From the NCBI GenBank assembly GCA_964516925.1, contig CAZEXL010000002.1, positions 81,573 through 145,572 on the forward strand: a stretch of DNA of 64,000 nt, given 5' to 3'. Each line of letters begins with the position of its first letter. Within the stretch, counting starts at the first letter, position 1. The DNA comes from CAG-552 sp964516925 (GTDB lineage Bacteria; Bacillota; Clostridia; Christensenellales; Pumilibacteraceae). Shown here piece after piece: positions 18,425-25,706 of the stretch. Position numbers and translations under genes: made by a program. Below the pieces are notes generated by a model, which did no database searches, was not told the origin of the DNA, and saw only the letters and a program-made list of their open reading frames with translations.

Positions 18425-18453
18425 ATTATAGTAATAATCAATACAAAAGTCAA
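18425..18453 (-). promoter_or_regulatory. Promoter of the CoA-transferase-pgm-dapF-pyrG run
   Basis: Minus-strand TTGACT (18453-18448), 17-base spacer, TATAAT (18430-18425). Close to consensus. Confidence 0.8.
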
Positions 18454-18508
18454 TTAAAATAACGGACTTTTGACAATTTTCACATTGTTATAAGCTTACA
18501 TCCAAAAA

Positions 18509-19816
18509 TTATTCAAACAATTTGCCAAGCTCGAAAAGCACGTCTTCGCATAAGCGATCGGCTACGAGCTGCACGCCTATCGGCATTCCGCGCTTATCGT
18601 TTACGCAAGGCACCGACAAAGCCGGCAGTCCGGCAATGCTGGGCGGCTGAGTAAATATATCCGAATAAACGATTTCTTTATTGTTTCTGTCGTCGGTAAA
18701 CTTAAACGCTACCGACGGCGCAGTAGGCGATACAATTACGTCGCATTGCTTAAACGCTTCGGAAAATTCGTTTATAATCTTTTCTTTAACTCGCTTTGCT
18801 CGCTCGATAACTTCGGGATGTGCGATTACGTACTCGCCTATTAAAATACGTTTTTTTACTTCGACTCCGAGCTTTTTATCTCTGTCTTGTACCGAACCTA
18901 TACGGCGAAGATTATTGGCGGACTGAACGTTACCCAATGCGCAATACGTTGCAAACGCAGCCTTTGCGTCTGGTAAACGCACTTCCTTAAACGTACATCC
19001 GTGTTTTGAAAGCGTCTCTTTAGCCTTGCGTACTACCTCGAACGTGTCGGGAGTGTACCACTCTTCGTAGTCTTTTACAAATCCGATTCTTAATCCACGA
19101 ACCGATTTAGCTGCAATTTTTTTACCGCTTAGCACTTCGAACATCGTTTTGCATTCGTCCACGGTTTTCGTTATCGGGCCTATTTGATCCATATCCTGCG
19201 ACAAAGCGTACATCCCCGATCCGTCTATACTGCCAAGCGTGGGCTTTAGCCCTACCACTCCGCAATACGACGCAGGCTGACGAATACTTCCGCCCGTATC
19301 CGATCCGAGAGCCGCGATACAAAGTTCTGCCGCCACCGCAGATGCCGATCCGCCGCTACTGCCGCCAGGTACGCAATCTTTATTTATAGGATTAAGAACG
19401 TTGCCAAACGCCGACGTAGTATTAGACGAACCCATTGCAAACTCGTCCATATTCGTTTTACCGACGATTATAGCACCGGCATTCTTTAATTTTTTAACAA
19501 CCTCGCAATCATCTTCGTCCGGCAAAGCGTCGGCAAGCAATGCCGAACCGCACGTCGTTATGCTACCCTTATAGCGCATGTTGTCTTTTATTGCGACAGG
19601 AACGCCCGCAAGCGGCGCAGAAAATCCGTTGCGTATTTTTTCGTCCATTGCTTCGGCTTGAGCAACTGCATCCAGCACGGTTATAAAACAATTGAGATCG
19701 CTGCTTTTTATCTTACTTAAAATATCGAGAGTAATTTCTTTACAAGAAATCACCCCCGACGATATTTTATTTTTAATATCCGCAATCCTATTATTGCTAT
19801 TGTCGCTATCGTTCAT
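18509..19816 (-). CDS. gatA: Glutamyl/aspartyl-tRNA amidotransferase subunit A
   Basis: I place the start at ATG 19816 behind GGAGAG; the alternative at 19831 lies inside that site. The 435-residue amidase-signature enzyme has the Ser-cisSer-Lys triad: lysine in PVAIKDNMRYKG and serines in GGSSGGSASAVA and GSDTGGSIRQPA. GatA frees ammonia from glutamine for transamidation of Glu-tRNA-Gln or Asp-tRNA-Asn. It is somewhat short for GatA (about 485 in many species). gatB is not in the window, and the upstream gatC-like gene is reduced. Confidence 0.88.
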   Translation of the reverse strand: MNDSDNSNNRIADIKNKISSGVISCKEITLDILSKIKSSDLNCFITVLDAVAQAEAMDEKIRNGFSAPLAGVPVAIKDNMRYKGSITTCGSALLADALPDEDDCEVVKKLKNAGAIIVGKTNMDEFAMGSSNTTSAFGNVLNPINKDCVPGGSSGGSASAVAAELCIAALGSDTGGSIRQPASYCGVVGLKPTLGSIDGSGMYALSQDMDQIGPITKTVDECKTMFEVLSGKKIAAKSVRGLRIGFVKDYEEWYTPDTFEVVRKAKETLSKHGCTFKEVRLPDAKAAFATYCALGNVQSANNLRRIGSVQDRDKKLGVEVKKRILIGEYVIAHPEVIERAKRVKEKIINEFSEAFKQCDVIVSPTAPSVAFKFTDDRNNKEIVYSDIFTQPPSIAGLPALSVPCVNDKRGMPIGVQLVADRLCEDVLFELGKLFE

Positions 19817-19949
19817 TTGTCTCTCCGTCAAATTGCTTAAGCGTTTCTAAATTACAAAGTGCCTGATTTACAATGTCGTACAACTCAATCGACGCTTCGC
19901 TTGAAAGATTTGCCTTAGCCGTTAATTGTTCGAACTCTTCTCTCGTCAT
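19806..19949 (-). CDS. Very short GatC-like protein
   Basis: The frame ATG 19949 to TAG 19806 encodes 47 residues starting MTREEFEQLTAKANLSSEA. The predicted amphipathic helix pair and the ending near LKQFDGET recall the first half of GatC (usually about 95 residues), where LxxxxTEGV-type sequence follows. It overlaps gatA by 11 bases and sits where gatC belongs. The C-terminal belt that wraps GatA in known structures is absent. There is no Shine-Dalgarno site; a consensus promoter puts +1 on the ATG. Assignment rests mostly on position. Confidence 0.55.
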   Translation of the reverse strand: MTREEFEQLTAKANLSSEASIELYDIVNQALCNLETLKQFDGETNER

Positions 19950-19955
19950 GGTATG

Positions 19956-19985
19956 ATTATACAACTTAAAGATAAAATAAGTCAA
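19956..19985 (-). promoter_or_regulatory. Promoter of gatC-like/gatA, predicted leaderless
   Basis: Minus-strand TTGACT (19985-19980), 18-base spacer, TATAAT (19961-19956), six bases, ATG at 19949. Back to back with the lgt promoter. Confidence 0.75.
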
Positions 19986-20000
19986 CGGTTTTTAGCCCCC

Positions 20001-20029
20001 TTGACATAAATAAAAATATGGTATATAAT
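20001..20029 (+). promoter_or_regulatory. Promoter of lgt, perfect consensus, predicted leaderless
   Basis: TTGACA (20001-20006), 17-base spacer, TATAAT (20024-20029), six bases, ATG at 20036. The expected +1 is the A of the start codon. An earlier in-frame ATG at 20018 lies in the spacer, before the predicted +1, and so is unlikely to be transcribed. Confidence 0.85.
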
Positions 20030-20035
20030 ACATTT

Positions 20036-20806
20036 ATGTGTCCGTATATCTTCCATTCGGAATTTTTTCCGTCTTACATAATATTTATATGCCTCGGAAT
20101 AATTGCCGCTTTTTTGTGCTATAAATTTTTGGCTAATAAAACGGGAATTTCTGCGAGCGCTTTTGTGTTTTACGGCATAGCGATTATCGTTTCCGTCCTC
20201 GTTGGTTTCATATTCGCAAGACTTTTCCAAATACTGTATAATTATATTGAATCGGGCGAAAAAGGCACCGGCATTACTTTTTTCGGAGGACTTATCGGCG
20301 GAGTCGCTACTTTTTTTGTAATCGCTCTTATCGACAAAAAACACAAACGGGAGCTGTGGAAAACGGTTAACGTTGCCGCTCCGTGCATTGCTTTGGCACA
20401 CAGTCTTGGCAGAATAGGATGCTTTTTTGCCGGCTGTTGCTACGGAAAAAAAACGAACGCTTTTTACGGTGTCCGTTTCGTAGAAAAAATTACACAGAAC
20501 GGCGAATGGATATACGGTGATCCGAGAATCCCTACTCAACTCTTCGAAGCCATATTTTTGCTACTTTTGTTTGCCGCTTTACTTATATTGATTTTACGTT
20601 TTAAAAAGCTCGATTTTGCCGCCGTTGTTTATATATATTCATACGCGATTTTCAGATTTTTTATCGAATTTATACGCGATGATCCGCGAGGCGCTTTTGT
20701 TTTAGGCATGTCTCCAAGCCAATTAATTAGTCTGCTTATGATAATCGGAGCAACCGTTCTTTGCGTCTTTATAGTAAAAAAACGTAAAACGGATAAGTCA
20801 GCTTAG
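20036..20806 (+). CDS. lgt: Prolipoprotein diacylglyceryl transferase
   Basis: The 256-residue integral membrane enzyme transfers diacylglycerol to the lipobox cysteine of prolipoproteins. Visible are about seven hydrophobic segments, GITFFGGLIGG, the signature HSLGRIGCFFAGCCYG, and a C-terminal RFFIEFIRDDPRG. I take ATG 20036 as the start because the upstream ATG (20018) precedes the predicted transcription start. At least two substrates are encoded nearby (12219 and 25707). The 3' end overlaps the converging nucleosidase gene by 9 bases. Confidence 0.94.
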   Translation: MCPYIFHSEFFPSYIIFICLGIIAAFLCYKFLANKTGISASAFVFYGIAIIVSVLVGFIFARLFQILYNYIESGEKGTGITFFGGLIGGVATFFVIALIDKKHKRELWKTVNVAAPCIALAHSLGRIGCFFAGCCYGKKTNAFYGVRFVEKITQNGEWIYGDPRIPTQLFEAIFLLLLFAALLILILRFKKLDFAAVVYIYSYAIFRFFIEFIRDDPRGAFVLGMSPSQLISLLMIIGATVLCVFIVKKRKTDKSA

Positions 20807-21433
20807 GTATCTTACAACTGCCTCTACGCCTTTTTGCGCAGCAAGAACTTTAAAATTTTCATATTCGTCTGCATTTCCGCCGTCGCTAACCACCCTTAGC
20901 ACGGCAAATTTTATTTTAGCCTTCGCGCATATTTGAGCAACGGCTCCGGATTCCATATCGAATCCTATGGCATTAAAACGCTCGGCTAGGAATTTTACCT
21001 GATTTTCGTCCGCAATGAATTTATCTCCCGACGCTATCACCCCGCGCGCATCGCATGCAAACCTTTGCGATATATCGTCGGTCTTAATGTACGGACTGTC
21101 GAATCCGTCAAGCTGACCGAGTTCGTCTCCGAACGCAGTCGTGTCGAAGTCATACTGTACGACGCTGCTTGCAACGATAAGACTTTTTGCAGGCAAACTT
21201 CCGCCGCAAACTCCGAGATTGATTACTTCGGTTACTTCAAACTCACGTATAAGCAACGCCGTTACCGCCGCTGCGTTAACTTTTCCTATCCCGCTTAAAA
21301 CAACGACAACTCGTTTGCCGTTTATTTTGCCGCTTACGAATTCATACCCTAATACGTCGGTTTTACACAGCTTATCCATAAGCTTGATAAGACCGCTTCG
21401 TTCAACGTCCATTGCGCATATTACACCTAACAT
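20798..21433 (-). CDS. 5'-methylthioadenosine/S-adenosylhomocysteine nucleosidase
   Basis: The 211-residue nucleoside phosphorylase-fold protein begins MLGVICAMDVERSGL as in MTA/SAH nucleosidases. It has VVLSGIGKVNAA, NLGVCGG, the substrate-binding GFDMESGAVAQIC, and the catalytic aspartate in RVVSDGGNADE. It would cleave adenine from MTA and SAH, by-products of polyamine, quorum-signal and methyl metabolism. GGAAGGTGA precedes the ATG. Last gene of the recX run; related nucleosidases of other specificity (futalosine) cannot be fully excluded. Confidence 0.85.
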   Translation of the reverse strand: MLGVICAMDVERSGLIKLMDKLCKTDVLGYEFVSGKINGKRVVVVLSGIGKVNAAAVTALLIREFEVTEVINLGVCGGSLPAKSLIVASSVVQYDFDTTAFGDELGQLDGFDSPYIKTDDISQRFACDARGVIASGDKFIADENQVKFLAERFNAIGFDMESGAVAQICAKAKIKFAVLRVVSDGGNADEYENFKVLAAQKGVEAVVRYLS

Positions 21434-21455
21434 AACTCACCTTCCGATTTAAATT

Positions 21456-22631
21456 TTATAAACTTTCTATTATATCCGTTGCGGTAACCGCGTTTTCTCC
21501 CTTTTGCTTTGCCGCTTTTTCGCCGCTTCTTCCAAAATAATGACAAGCAAACGCCGTTGCCTCGAGCGGATTTGTTCGACATACGTATGCTGCGATAATG
21601 CCTGCCAAAGCATCGCCGCTTCCGCCCTTTGCCATTGCCGCGCAACCTGAAGTAACTTTGTAGGTTTTAATTCCGTCGCTTATTACCGTGTACGCGCTTT
21701 TGCACGCAATAACCGCATTACACTTTAGCGCCGCTTCTTCGACAGATCGAGCGTTTAGCGCAAGTTTCAACCTTTCGAATTCCCCGACGTGCGGAGTAAG
21801 AATAAGTTTACATTTTCGCTCCTTTGTTAACAATTCGGCATCGCGAGCAAGCGCGTTTATTCCGTCTGCGTCACATATTACGATTCCGTCGAAATTGATA
21901 AAAAGATATTCGAGCGTTTTTATCAAATTATCGTTTTTGCCCATTCCCATGCCTATCGCAATCGAATCGGCTTTTTTTACTACGCTTTTTAACGCAACTT
22001 CGTCAAACAACTGATATCCGTTTTCGTCGTTTATATCCAAAAGCATAATTTCTTTTACTCTTGCCTGATAGGCAGTAAGCAACGAACGAGCGACGCAAAG
22101 AGTAGTAAGTCCCGCACCCGCCCTGACTGCGGCTTGCGCGCACATAAACGGAGCGCCTATCATTAGCGGACTTCCGCCTATAACGTATACTCTTCCGTAA
22201 TCGCCCTTGTGCGTAAAACGGTCGCGTTTAAATAATTCAATATCGCCGTCGACGATTTCTTTACCGGGCAAAACGGGCGTAACGCTTTGCGCAAACGTCG
22301 TCGCCACCGCAAACGCATAATCGCCGTCGTGCGATATGCTTACGTACACGTCGCCCGAAAACAACTCTTTGATTTTCCCTTTAAGCGATACCTTAGGCGC
22401 TCCCTCTTGCGAATGCGTTATCTCTATATCGGTCAGCGGACCTTTTATTCCCTTTCCGCTAAGCTTTGCAATCGCTTCTTTTGCCGCATAAATTCCTGCA
22501 TATGTCTGACATAAATCGGTTTTAGAGTTCGCGTATTCACGTTCTGCCTCCGTAAAAACCCTCGTTGCGAATCGCTCGCTTTGCAAAGCCCTTTTGATTC
22601 GACTTATTTTTATTACGTCTGCACCTATCAT
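21456..22631 (-). CDS. AcpS-NnrD fusion: holo-ACP synthase joined to ADP-dependent NAD(P)H-hydrate dehydratase
   Basis: The start is ATG 22631, overlapping the previous stop as ATGA; the longer frame from 22730 is inside that gene. Residues 1-115 are AcpS: MIGADVIKISRI, FTEAE, YAAKEAIAKLSGKGI, VSISHDGDYAFA. AcpS attaches phosphopantetheine to acyl carrier protein. From about residue 130 a carbohydrate-kinase-like NnrD domain follows: GRVYVIGGSPLMIGAPFM, GAGLTTL, LTPHVGEFERL, and AKGGSGDALAGIIAAY. NnrD repairs hydrated NAD(P)H. No NnrE epimerase domain is present. The two activities are often neighbours in Bacillota; one chain is unusual. Confidence 0.88.
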   Translation of the reverse strand: MIGADVIKISRIKRALQSERFATRVFTEAEREYANSKTDLCQTYAGIYAAKEAIAKLSGKGIKGPLTDIEITHSQEGAPKVSLKGKIKELFSGDVYVSISHDGDYAFAVATTFAQSVTPVLPGKEIVDGDIELFKRDRFTHKGDYGRVYVIGGSPLMIGAPFMCAQAAVRAGAGLTTLCVARSLLTAYQARVKEIMLLDINDENGYQLFDEVALKSVVKKADSIAIGMGMGKNDNLIKTLEYLFINFDGIVICDADGINALARDAELLTKERKCKLILTPHVGEFERLKLALNARSVEEAALKCNAVIACKSAYTVISDGIKTYKVTSGCAAMAKGGSGDALAGIIAAYVCRTNPLEATAFACHYFGRSGEKAAKQKGENAVTATDIIESL

Positions 22632-23509
22632 ATACAACTTACCGCTTCGATTATTGCTCCCTCGACAGCCTTTACGCAAGCGACTTGCAACTTTATAAAA
22701 TCGACCTCTTTTTTGCCGCACGACGCGCAAAAAATCGTATCACCGTCAAGATCGGTATGAACGGGATAAATCGTCTTTGCGAGTCCGTTGTGCGAAACGG
22801 ACGCAAGTTTGTTCGCCTGAACCTTGGTAAGCTTAGCATCCGTGATTACGCACCCTATGGTCGTGTTTGCACCCTTTCCGCTGAGATCGGCTTTATCGAT
22901 AACTTCGAGAGTATCGACAAAATTACCGTTCACATTTGCTCCGGCGATTATTTTACCGTTTACTCTGACGTCGCCGAATGCGTTTACGACGACGATCGCA
23001 ATTACGTTTGCGCCGTCAACCGTAACGCCGAACACACCCAGCCCGGAGGGAGAACTGTTTTTTATACCTAAAACTTTCCCTACCGTAGCGCCTTTACCCG
23101 CTCCTATCTTTCCGCTTTGCGCACAATCGATCGCATTTTGAACGGCGTCGAAGCCCATACGCTCGTCGGGATAATGATACGAAACGTCGTTAAGGTCGTA
23201 TATTACGGCGGCAGGTACTATCGGAACGATTTTGTCAAGGACCTTGACTCCCTTTCCTTGATTGGAAAGAGCGCGCATAACCCCGCACGCTGCCAAAAGT
23301 CCGTATGCAGAACCGCCGCAAAGCGCAATGGCGTCGACTCGTTCGTTTGCCTTTTCGCTAGATAGCAGCGCAGTTTCCCTAGTGCCGGGCGCTCCGCCGC
23401 GAACATCGCATCCGCAAACCGCTCCGTCGTTAAACACGATTGCCGTCACTCCGGTGTAGTCGTCGTTAATATTCCCTATTTTTACTCCATCAGGTAAAGT
23501 TATCTTCAT
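22628..23509 (-). CDS. P1 (DmpA/BapA-type) family peptidase
   Basis: The start is ATG 23509, eight bases after GGAG; a GTG at 23518 lies within the site. The 293-residue product has the Ntn-like P1 family pattern: GVKIGNINDDYTGVT, GAPGTRET, ALCGGSAYGL, and the autoprocessing region with nucleophile serine near FCASCGKK/KANTTIGCVI. Related enzymes release N-terminal residues from peptides and amides; most have no known physiological substrate. It overlaps recX by 20 bases and acpS-nnrD by 4. Confidence 0.82.
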   Translation of the reverse strand: MKITLPDGVKIGNINDDYTGVTAIVFNDGAVCGCDVRGGAPGTRETALLSSEKANERVDAIALCGGSAYGLLAACGVMRALSNQGKGVKVLDKIVPIVPAAVIYDLNDVSYHYPDERMGFDAVQNAIDCAQSGKIGAGKGATVGKVLGIKNSSPSGLGVFGVTVDGANVIAIVVVNAFGDVRVNGKIIAGANVNGNFVDTLEVIDKADLSGKGANTTIGCVITDAKLTKVQANKLASVSHNGLAKTIYPVHTDLDGDTIFCASCGKKEVDFIKLQVACVKAVEGAIIEAVSCI

Positions 23510-24098
23510 CGTCTTCACTCCTACTTATGCATTCACTTATAACGTCGTAGCTAAAACCGCGATACAATAAATAATTTACAAGCTTTTTGCGATCCGTATC
23601 TCGTCTTGTGCGTTTGTATTTTTTTATACATTCGCCGCACGCTTCATCGTCGCTCCGCTTACCAAGCTCGAAAGCAATGATTTCTTCGGCGATTCCGGCG
23701 TTCCTAAGCTCTGCTTCCAATCGTTTGCTGCCGCGCATGCTATACGTCGAAACGTACGCTCTTGCATACTCGACGTCGTTGACGTATCCGTACGACACCA
23801 GCTTCTTTACGGCTAGGTTTATTGATTCGCCCGAATATCCTTTTTTTTGCAAATATTCTTCCAGCTGTTTTTGACTGACCGTTTTTTTAACGGCGTATTT
23901 AAGCGCTTTATTGTACGCATAAACGTTTCCTTCTTCAGCCAAAATAGCATCGATTTCTTCATTTGACAACATCTTGCCGACTTTTAGCGAAAACTTTACG
24001 GCTGTGGCGTATTCTACTCCGAAAGCAAAGGTTCCGTCAAGAAATACGTTTAATCTATCGTCGTTTTTTTGCGACGTAATCTGTGTTATTTCTTTCAT
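23490..24098 (-). CDS. recX: RecA regulator RecX
   Basis: The 202-residue product is all-helical with three tandem three-helix repeats: ALKYAVKKTVSQKQLEEYL, YVNDVEYARAYVSTYSMRGS, RGFSYDVISECI. RecX binds RecA filaments and modulates recombination. I choose ATG 24098, which lacks a ribosome site but lies six bases after a TACAAT -10 box. The longer frame from 24134 starts upstream of this -10 and would not be transcribed. First gene of the recX-P1 peptidase-acpS/nnrD-nucleosidase run. Confidence 0.88.
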   Translation of the reverse strand: MKEITQITSQKNDDRLNVFLDGTFAFGVEYATAVKFSLKVGKMLSNEEIDAILAEEGNVYAYNKALKYAVKKTVSQKQLEEYLQKKGYSGESINLAVKKLVSYGYVNDVEYARAYVSTYSMRGSKRLEAELRNAGIAEEIIAFELGKRSDDEACGECIKKYKRTRRDTDRKKLVNYLLYRGFSYDVISECISRSEDDEDNFT

Positions 24099-24104
24099 AA
24101 CTAT

Positions 24105-24134
24105 ATTGTAGCACAAACTCACACGAAAAAACAA
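24105..24134 (-). promoter_or_regulatory. Promoter of the recX run, predicted leaderless
   Basis: Minus-strand TTGTTT (24134-24129), 18-base spacer, TACAAT (24110-24105), six bases, ATG 24098. Confidence 0.6.
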
Positions 24135-24228
24135 GTTTTTATCGCGACGCTTTTAACACATTAGGTTGTGAATAAAAATTTTTTACATGCAAATACTTAT
24201 TTTATACTAAAATGTGGAGGTCAACAAA

Positions 24229-24414
24229 ATGACAAGTAAAAATTTGCAAGAAATTTCAGAACTGCTTGACAGCGAAAACCTTGCGTATCGAAAATGCTGC
24301 AATTACGTTTCGCAATGTCAAGATCCGACTTTGAAAGAAAAGTTGGGAACTTACGCCAACAATCACAGAATACGCTTCGAAACGCTTTTAAGCTATTTGA
24401 ACGCAAACGCATAA
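24229..24414 (+). CDS. Small helical protein preceding CotF-like gene
   Basis: The ATG at 24229 follows GTGGAGG; the earlier in-frame ATG at 24214 precedes that site and is less likely. The 61-residue product is predicted as two helices with two cysteines (KCCNYVSQCQD) and the ending NHRIRFETLLSYLNANA. It resembles short ferritin-like helical proteins that accompany CotF-type spore coat genes in Clostridia. Ten bases separate it from the next gene, so the pair is co-transcribed. Its role is unknown. Confidence 0.75.
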   Translation: MTSKNLQEISELLDSENLAYRKCCNYVSQCQDPTLKEKLGTYANNHRIRFETLLSYLNANA

Positions 24415-24424
24415 GGAGGAATTT

Positions 24425-24850
24425 ATGGCTACGAAAACAAAACAAAGTTCAACTCAAAAAAACACTACTTCTATCACCAATCCCGACTCGAAAAGTCATA
24501 CCGGATCTTCGTCTCGTCCGAAAAACACCTGTAAATCGGAATGCAATTGCAACGATTGTACGGAATTCGCCCAAGACGTATGTAAATTATCCGACAAAGA
24601 AATAATAGCCGACGTTTTGGGTTGCCAAAAATCGTTGATTAAACTTTACGGAACGGCATTATGCGAAACTTCGTGTCCTGAGCTTAGAAGCCTTATCGAC
24701 AATCAGCTAAGCGAATGCGCCGAAGATCAATTTGACGCTTTCCTTTATATGCACGAAAGAGGTCTTTATCCTACCGATTCCGCGCCTATGCCGAAAATCA
24801 ATCAGGCTAAAAAGAAATATTCGGCGCAAGAAAAATTTATGAGCAAATAG
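24425..24850 (+). CDS. CotF-like spore coat protein
   Basis: The 141-residue product has a low-complexity Ser/Thr/Lys N-terminus (residues 1-35), a cysteine cluster (CKSECNCNDC), then the CotF-family helical region: LSDKEIIADVLGCQKSLIKLYGTALCETSC, split here into conserved blocks, and CAEDQFDAFLYMHERG. CotF-type proteins occur in the coat of Bacillus and Clostridium spores. It implies the lineage forms spores or did so. AAGGAGG precedes the ATG. Sporulation sigma control is possible; I could not recognise a clear sigma-E/K/G box. Confidence 0.82.
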   Translation: MATKTKQSSTQKNTTSITNPDSKSHTGSSSRPKNTCKSECNCNDCTEFAQDVCKLSDKEIIADVLGCQKSLIKLYGTALCETSCPELRSLIDNQLSECAEDQFDAFLYMHERGLYPTDSAPMPKINQAKKKYSAQEKFMSK

Positions 24851-24852
24851 CA

Positions 24853-24878
24853 AAAAGCGTCGCGAAAGCGACGCTTTT
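24853..24878. terminator. Bidirectional terminator after the coat gene pair
   Basis: Perfect 11-bp stem (AAAAGCGTCGC / GCGACGCTTTT) with a GAAA tetraloop at 24864-24867. Serves the coat genes and the converging ABC-like gene. Confidence 0.9.
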
Positions 24879-24924
24879 ACATATTTCTTTTGCATTTAAA
24901 AAATTATTACGATAAAACCTACTC

Positions 24925-25602
24925 TTAACCTATTAAGAATTTTTTTACGTATTCGTTACACGGACTGCTTAATACTTCGTCGGTTTTTCCGCTTTGCAAA
25001 ACATTGCCGCGCCTTAGCACGATGACGTTATCGGGCGAAAGTTTCGTTAGGTCTTCGCCGTTGCACGACGAAACCAAAACGTATCCGCTTCGACTTTTTA
25101 TCATAGCAGTCGTTTTTTCGGAGTTTTCTTCTTCGAAAAAATGATACGGCTCGTCGAACATCGTTATGCGCGTATCTCTAAGCGATAAGCGAGCTCCGAA
25201 AAAATCAATTAACTCATTTTTATCAAGCGTCTTAATTTTTTTTGTTATATCCAGCCCGAATTTAGTAGCGGCGGAGATTGCAATTTCGCACGCTTGCTTT
25301 TTTGAGACCTTTCGCATTATCAGCGGCTGAGTAAGCGCCTTAACGATATCGTTGTAGACAGGCAAAGAATCGGCGCCTACAAACGCCATGTCTCTACATT
25401 TAGGCAACAGTTCTTCCACGTTGACACCGTCTACGATTATCTCGCCGTCAACAATCTCTTTTACGCCGCCCAACGCAAAAAAAACGGATGTTTTAAACGA
25501 ACCGACTTCGCCGAGTAGCATCGTTACGCCCTCGTTAAACGAAACGTTAAGCGTAGTTTGTTCGCCGTAATATTCTAATTTTACGTTTTTTAGTTCTATC
25601 AC
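24925..25602 (-). CDS. Degenerate ABC-type ATP-binding protein
   Basis: I choose GTG 25602: it gives (M)IELKNVKLEYYGEQ, a normal ABC start, and lies six bases after TACAAT. The 225-residue product has a Walker A variant GEVGSFKTS (one glycine replaced by Phe) and a Walker B ITMFDEP. The LSGGQ signature is absent: the expected place reads LDKNELIDFF. The switch histidine is replaced (VLVSSC). It has no membrane partner nearby. It may be a non-hydrolysing paralogue or a regulator; transport is not supported. Confidence 0.75.
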   Translation of the reverse strand: MIELKNVKLEYYGEQTTLNVSFNEGVTMLLGEVGSFKTSVFFALGGVKEIVDGEIIVDGVNVEELLPKCRDMAFVGADSLPVYNDIVKALTQPLIMRKVSKKQACEIAISAATKFGLDITKKIKTLDKNELIDFFGARLSLRDTRITMFDEPYHFFEEENSEKTTAMIKSRSGYVLVSSCNGEDLTKLSPDNVIVLRRGNVLQSGKTDEVLSSPCNEYVKKFLIG

Positions 25603-25608
25603 GCTAAA

Positions 25609-25637
25609 ATTGTAACACATTCGCTTTGTTATTTCAA
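25609..25637 (-). promoter_or_regulatory. Promoter of the ABC-like gene, predicted leaderless
   Basis: Minus-strand TTGAAA (25637-25632), 17-base spacer, TACAAT (25614-25609), six bases, GTG 25602. Confidence 0.65.
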
Positions 25638-25656
25638 GTATATTAACGACAATTTA

Positions 25657-25685
25657 TTGCATTTTAAAGGATTACGTGTTATAAT
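25657..25685 (+). promoter_or_regulatory. Promoter of the large lipoprotein gene
   Basis: TTGCAT (25657-25662), 17-base spacer, TATAAT (25680-25685). The transcript would start near 25692 and carry the AAGGAG site close to its 5' end. Confidence 0.7.
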
Positions 25686-25706
25686 AAAATCGGTAAGGAG
25701 CAATTA

